Positions 8,059 to 11,056 of a stretch of 11,056 bases of DNA are shown here, one piece after another. Location of the stretch: positions 1 through 11,056 of the forward strand of contig VAZQ01000065.1 of NCBI GenBank assembly GCA_005883115.1. Reading direction: 5' to 3'. The notes beneath the pieces are model-generated. The model was given only the letters and a program-made list of their open reading frames with translations, was not told the origin of the DNA and searched no databases. Every line of letters starts with the position of its first letter. The stretch's first letter is position 1. The DNA comes from Alphaproteobacteria bacterium. GTDB taxonomy: Bacteria > Pseudomonadota > Alphaproteobacteria > Rhizobiales > Xanthobacteraceae. Made by a program: the position numbers and the translations under genes.

Positions 8059-8748
8059 TCAGCCGATGCTCTGCAGCGCCGGAAAGGTCTCGATCAACCA
8101 GCTGTTCAATTGCGTGAACACGCCGGCGAGAAAGGCGATGCCGGTGAGCACGAGCAGCCCCCCCATGACCCGCTCGACATGCGCGAGATGGGCGCGAAAG
8201 CGCGCGAGGAAGGCGGCAAACGGCTCGACGGCGAACGCGGCCACAATGAACGGTACCCCGAGCCCGAGCGAATAGACGGCGAGCAGGCCCGCGCCTTTGG
8301 CGACTGTCGCCTTGGACGCCGCGACCGCGAGAATTGCCGCGAGAATCGGCCCTATGCACGGCGTCCAGCCGAGCGCGAAGGCGAGACCCATCACGTAGGC
8401 GCCCCAAAGCCCAACCGGTTTTGGCACATCAAAACGCGCCTGCCGGTACAGCAGGCTGATCGGGGTGAGCCCCAAGAAATGCAATCCCATGACGATAATG
8501 ACGATGCCGGCGATAATCGCGAGCTCGTTTGAATAAAAGCGCATCAGTGCGCCGATCACGCTGGCGCTCGCGCCAAGCGCGACGAAGACCGTGGAAAAGC
8601 CCAGCACGAAAAGGACCGCGGCGATCACCGTGTCGCGCTGCACCCGCGGCGGCGGCTCTGCCTCTGCCAAACGCTCGAGCGATGTGCCGGCGAGATAGAC
8701 GAGATAGGGCGGCACCAGCGGCAGCACGCAGGGCGAGAGAAAGCTCAC
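8059..8748 (-). CDS. ccdA: CcdA-type cytochrome c biogenesis / thiol-disulphide transport membrane protein
   Basis: CcdA carries reducing power across the inner membrane from cytoplasmic thioredoxin to periplasmic thiol proteins, for example those that keep apocytochrome c reduced. The visible 229 residues contain about six hydrophobic helices and both redox cysteines: SFLSPCVLPLVPPYL (Cys7) and LGWTPCIGPIL (Cys131), hallmarks of the DsbD transmembrane family. The only in-frame ATG, GTG or TTG is GTG at 8748, which cuts the first helix short. The reading frame continues upstream as ADVTILAALFAGL, exactly what family members have there. An ACG at 8791-8793, one base from ATG, would give 244 residues, a normal length. 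It stands alone, convergent with the liv operon and divergent from the next gene. I am sure of the family, not of the start or of which periplasmic partner it serves. Confidence 0.88.
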   Translation of the reverse strand: MSFLSPCVLPLVPPYLVYLAGTSLERLAEAEPPPRVQRDTVIAAVLFVLGFSTVFVALGASASVIGALMRFYSNELAIIAGIVIIVMGLHFLGLTPISLLYRQARFDVPKPVGLWGAYVMGLAFALGWTPCIGPILAAILAVAASKATVAKGAGLLAVYSLGLGVPFIVAAFAVEPFAAFLARFRAHLAHVERVMGGLLVLTGIAFLAGVFTQLNSWLIETFPALQSIG

Positions 8749-8921
8749 GAGACCGGCAAACAGCGCAGCAAGGATGGTAACGTCGGCGGCCGTGCGGCTA
8801 AATGCGGTGCAGTTGCCTCTCCGCGCAAGTCGCCAATTGCGCTCTCGCCCGGATGTGATGACGCGGTGATCTGGCCGGGGGCGGCGACAGCGGCTACGGT
8901 GACGCGGGGTAGCGAGGCGGC
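8749..8921. other. Intergenic region between ccdA and the P1 peptidase gene
   Basis: These 173 bp separate two divergent genes and probably hold both promoters. The left 45 bases likely encode the true N-terminus of CcdA on the minus strand. An AGAGG on the minus strand (8816-8820) resembles a ribosome binding site but is about 22 bases from the ACG. I see no clear promoter or repeat. Confidence 0.5.
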
Positions 8922-9911
8922 ATGGCGCAAAAGAACCTCATCACCGACGTCGCGGGGGTTCTCGTCGGGAACGCCGACGACGCTCGGCTTGCCTCCGGCG
9001 TCAGCGCCATTATCTTCGCGCAGCCCGCGGTTGCCGCAGTCGACGTGCGCGGCGGCGCGCCCGCCACGCGCGACACCGACCTGCTCGAGCCGCATCGCAC
9101 GGTCGAGCGCATCGATGCGGTGGTACTCTCCGGCGGCTCGGTCTTTGGCTTGGAAGCCGGCGCGGGCGTGCAGGCGTTCCTGCGCGAACGCGGGCGCGGC
9201 TTCGAGATCGGCGGCATTCGCGTGCCGCTCGTGTGCGGCGCGTCGATGTTCGACCTGCTCAACGGCGGCGACAAGAACTGGGGCCGCTTTCCGCTCTATC
9301 GCGATCTCGGCTACAGCGCCGCCGCGAAGGCGGGGGAGACATTCGCACTCGGCACCGCCGGTGGCGGCTTCGGCGCCACGACCGTCAACCTGCAGGGCGG
9401 GCTCGGCTCGGCCTCCGCGGTCACCCGTGACGGACACACGGTCGGCGCGTTGGTCGTCGTCAACGCCTGCGGCAGCGTCAATGTCGGCGCCGGGCCGCAT
9501 TTCTGGGCAGCGCCATTCGAGATTGACGGCGAGTTCGGCGGGCTCGGCTTTCCGCCGCGCGTGCCGGCGGCGGCGCTCACGCCGATTGCCAAAGGCCGGC
9601 CGGGCGAGAACACGACCATCGCCATTGTCGCGACCGATGCGGCCTTGACCAAGGCACAGGCCAAAGAGCTCGCCGTCATCGCGCAAGACGGACTCACCCG
9701 CGCCATCTACCCGTCCCACACGACGCTCGATGGCGACACCGTGTTCGCAGCGGCGACGGGACGCAGGCCGCTCGCTGATGCAGTCAATGAGCTCACCGAG
9801 CTTGGCACGCTGGCCGCCAACACGCTGGCGCGGGCCGTCGCGCGCGGTGTGTTCGAGGCGAGATCGCGCCCGGGAGGGCTGCCGAGCTGGCGCGATCGCT
9901 TCGGCAAGTGA
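8922..9911 (+). CDS. P1 family peptidase (DmpA/NylC-like, MEROPS S58), self-processing hydrolase
   Basis: Members of this family cut themselves into two chains and then use the new N-terminal Ser or Thr to hydrolyse amide bonds. Substrates include N-terminal beta- or D-amino acids (DmpA, BapA) and nylon oligomers (NylC). The 329 residues show VLSGGSVFGLEAG (68-80), VPLVCGASMFDL (101-112), GTAGGGFGATTV (144-155), VVNACGSVNVG (179-189), and ENTTIAIVATDAAL (229-242). The Asn230-Thr231 junction corresponds to the NylC cleavage site, giving predicted chains of about 230 and 99 residues. The usual HTTLDGDTVFA block follows (about 267-277). No signal peptide is evident, so it is probably cytoplasmic. 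A GAGG (8914-8917) lies 4 bases before the ATG. It has no clear operon partner. The natural substrate cannot be predicted. Confidence 0.9.
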   Translation: MAQKNLITDVAGVLVGNADDARLASGVSAIIFAQPAVAAVDVRGGAPATRDTDLLEPHRTVERIDAVVLSGGSVFGLEAGAGVQAFLRERGRGFEIGGIRVPLVCGASMFDLLNGGDKNWGRFPLYRDLGYSAAAKAGETFALGTAGGGFGATTVNLQGGLGSASAVTRDGHTVGALVVVNACGSVNVGAGPHFWAAPFEIDGEFGGLGFPPRVPAAALTPIAKGRPGENTTIAIVATDAALTKAQAKELAVIAQDGLTRAIYPSHTTLDGDTVFAAATGRRPLADAVNELTELGTLAANTLARAVARGVFEARSRPGGLPSWRDRFGK

Positions 9912-9926
9912 TTTGGTCGCGTCATT

Positions 9927-9939
9927 GCGGCCGAGCCGC
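9927..9939 (+). repeat. Short inverted repeat after the P1 peptidase gene
   Basis: GCGGC (9927-9931) pairs with GCCGC (9935-9939) around a 3-base loop, 16 bases after the stop. There is no T tract after it, so it is not a standard terminator. Confidence 0.4.
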
Positions 9940-9956
9940 GATAGCGGCAAGAGCCA

Positions 9957-9989
9957 GAATCCACCACCGCCGCTGGCGACTGTGGATTC
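9957..9989. repeat. 8-bp inverted repeat with a structured loop
   Basis: GAATCCAC (9957-9964) and GTGGATTC (9982-9989) are perfect inverted copies 17 bases apart, and the spacer can itself form a short stem (GCC/GGC). No T tract follows. It may be part of a dispersed palindromic repeat or a factor-dependent stop signal. Confidence 0.6.
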
Positions 9990-9995
9990 GGACTT

Positions 9996-10012
9996 CGCGG
10001 GCTTTGCCCGCG
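9996..10012. repeat. Perfect 7-bp hairpin with TTT loop
   Basis: CGCGGGC (9996-10002) and GCCCGCG (10006-10012) flank a TTT loop. It lies 6 bases after the previous inverted repeat, so the two form a compact pair of palindromes. No U-rich tail follows, which argues against a simple terminator and is consistent with a REP-like element. Confidence 0.6.
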
Positions 10013-10110
10013 TTCCAAAACGGCGATTCGCAGCTATTTGCGCGGGGCGGTGATTAGACGATTTTGCCCGAAAATTGCGGGTTTTGGCGGTTCCGCCTCG
10101 AATTGGCCAC

Positions 10111-10125
10111 TTAAGGTTGGGTTAA
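10111..10125. promoter_or_regulatory. Candidate CtrA binding site (TTAA-N7-TTAA)
   Basis: TTAA at 10111-10114 and TTAA at 10122-10125 are separated by exactly seven bases, the consensus for the alphaproteobacterial cell-cycle regulator CtrA. The site is 70 bases before the start of the polysaccharide deacetylase gene, a plausible promoter position. TTAA is rare in DNA this GC-rich. The bases beyond the half-sites do not match the extended TTAACCAT form, so the call rests on spacing alone. Confidence 0.5.
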
Positions 10126-10162
10126 GGGATATGGGTCGAAACTTCGGTCCATTGCACGGGTT

Positions 10163-10177
10163 GGGCTTAAGAAGCCC
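10163..10177 (+). promoter_or_regulatory. Leader hairpin before the deacetylase ribosome binding site
   Basis: GGGCTT (10163-10168) pairs with AAGCCC (10172-10177) around AAG. With a one-base bulge the flanking TTG/CAA can extend the stem. It ends 6 bases before the ribosome binding site and could affect translation or message stability. Confidence 0.35.
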
Positions 10178-10183
10178 CAAGTT

Positions 10184-10189
10184 GGAGGG
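10184..10189 (+). promoter_or_regulatory. Ribosome binding site of the deacetylase gene
   Basis: GGAGGG lies 6 bases before the ATG at 10196 and fixes that start. Confidence 0.75.
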
Positions 10190-10195
10190 TCGGAC

Positions 10196-11056
10196 ATGCG
10201 TCTGGCGACGATAGCATCCGCGCTGGCGATTCTGCTGTGCGTGGGGGTGTTTGGGGTGATTTTCTGGCAAAACAGGCCCATTCCGGCATCCGGGCCCGCT
10301 CAGGCGGCCCCGACCGAAGGGCGAGCGCCAACGACAGCGGTCACGGATATCGACAGTCCGGCCACGGGCTCAGCGCGCGCTGCGGACGCGCCCGCAGCCG
10401 TCGCCCAGGCGAGCGCCCCAATGCCAGCCGCCATGCCGACGAGCTCGTGCAGCAATCCCAACGCATTGGGCGTCTCGCGCGTGGTCGAAATCGACACTAC
10501 CGGCGGCCCCGGCTTCGGCTTCGAGCACTTCAAGGCGCACGACTTCCTGCGCGAAGGCGAGGTGGTGCTCACCTTCGATGACGGCCCCTGGCCGAAGAAC
10601 ACCCCGGCCGTGCTCGCCGCGCTTGCCGCGCACTGCACCAAGGCGATCTTCTTCCCGATCGGCCTGCACGCCACCTATGAACCCAGCATTCTCAAGCAGG
10701 TTGCCGCCGCCGGGCACGCGGTCGGCTCGCATACTTGGTGCCACCAGGATTTGTCGAAGACGAAGGGTCACTGCCAGATCAATGGCAAGACCCAAACCGT
10801 CGAGTACAATCCCATCGACGAGATCGAAAAGGGCATCAGCGCGGTGCGTTGGGCGGCCGGCGCGCCGACCGCGCCCTATTTCCGCTTCCCGGCGCTGCGC
10901 CAGCCGCCGGAACTGATCGAGTACCTCGGCAAGCGCAACATCGGCATCTTCTCCGCCGACATGGACTCCTTCGACTTCAAGATGCGCAAGCCGGAGCAGG
11001 TCCGGCAATCGGTGATGGCCAAGCTGAAGAAGCACGGCAAAGGCATCGTGCTGATG
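10196..11056 (+). CDS. Polysaccharide deacetylase, NodB homology domain (partial, C-terminus beyond right edge)
   Basis: The product belongs to carbohydrate esterase family 4, metal-dependent enzymes that remove N- or O-acetyl groups from chitin oligomers, peptidoglycan or exopolysaccharides. 287 codons are visible without a stop. Residues about 3-24 form an uncleaved-looking signal anchor. An Ala/Pro-rich linker (about 28-83) follows, then the catalytic domain. Motif 1 is TFDDGP (126-131; Asp128 the likely base, Asp129 a metal ligand). Motif 2 is SHTWCH (178-183; His179 and His183 metal ligands). Motif 3 is FRFP (Arg230). An FSADMDSFDF strand follows. The window ends at GIVLM, just where motif 5 with its catalytic His is expected. 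The topology predicts a periplasmic enzyme tethered to the inner membrane. A candidate CtrA site and a strong ribosome binding site precede it. The exact polymer is unknown. Confidence 0.9.
   Translation, partial: MRLATIASALAILLCVGVFGVIFWQNRPIPASGPAQAAPTEGRAPTTAVTDIDSPATGSARAADAPAAVAQASAPMPAAMPTSSCSNPNALGVSRVVEIDTTGGPGFGFEHFKAHDFLREGEVVLTFDDGPWPKNTPAVLAALAAHCTKAIFFPIGLHATYEPSILKQVAAAGHAVGSHTWCHQDLSKTKGHCQINGKTQTVEYNPIDEIEKGISAVRWAAGAPTAPYFRFPALRQPPELIEYLGKRNIGIFSADMDSFDFKMRKPEQVRQSVMAKLKKHGKGIVLM

Noticed and set aside
8745..9950. Long minus-strand open frame (401 codons) opposite the P1 peptidase
   Set aside because: It is an antisense shadow of a well-supported gene, Arg/Ala/Gly-rich with no motif.
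10069..10097. Weak stems near CCCG/CGGG and GGCG/CGCC before the CtrA-like site
   Set aside because: The stems are only four bases long and not followed by a clean T tract, so they fall within chance for GC-rich DNA.
1..11056. CRISPR arrays, tRNA/rRNA genes, insertion sequences, phage or toxin-antitoxin genes
   Set aside because: I saw no spaced direct repeats, no tRNA-like cloverleaf, no transposase motif and no paired small toxin-antitoxin frames on either strand.

Overview
The window looks like a GC-rich alphaproteobacterial chromosome segment, most likely from Hyphomicrobiales (Bradyrhizobium/Xanthobacteraceae-like). This rests on gene content and remembered protein resemblance, not on a database search. 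Indicators are the HAAT operon layout with a small extra membrane protein after livF, the elongated LivG, and a candidate CtrA site.

Layout. (1) Positions 1-2061, minus strand: hpaB and hpaC, the oxygenase and flavin reductase of a two-component 4-hydroxyphenylacetate 3-monooxygenase. hpaC runs off the left edge. (2) 2062-2292: divergent intergenic region. (3) 2293-7907, plus strand: a branched-chain/hydrophobic amino acid ABC transporter operon in the order livH, livM, livG, livF, a 130-residue membrane protein, livK. Its first five genes overlap or nearly touch. livK follows a 96 bp gap and ends at a clear rho-independent terminator (7933-7959). (4) 8059-8748, minus strand: a CcdA-type thiol-disulfide transporter whose start codon is problematic. 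(5) 8922-9911, plus strand: a P1-family (DmpA/NylC-like) self-cleaving N-terminal nucleophile hydrolase. (6) 9912-10195: non-coding DNA with three inverted repeats, a TTAA-N7-TTAA CtrA-type site and a leader hairpin. (7) 10196 to the right edge, plus strand: a membrane-anchored NodB-type polysaccharide deacetylase, cut off before its last motif.

How the genes work together. LivK would capture an amino acid-like ligand in the periplasm, LivH and LivM form the channel, and LivG and LivF drive it with ATP. HpaBC hydroxylates 4-hydroxyphenylacetate, a tyrosine breakdown product, to homoprotocatechuate. The divergent arrangement could couple uptake to aromatic catabolism, but this is inference.

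The most notable anomaly is a 4-base tandem duplication (GGCA GGCA, 4789-4796) inside the Walker A codons of livG. It shifts the frame and would inactivate this ATPase as sequenced, while the rest of the gene is intact. I see no CRISPR array, RNA gene, insertion sequence or phage element, and no convincing undescribed multi-gene system. The least understood part is the small membrane protein inside the transporter operon.
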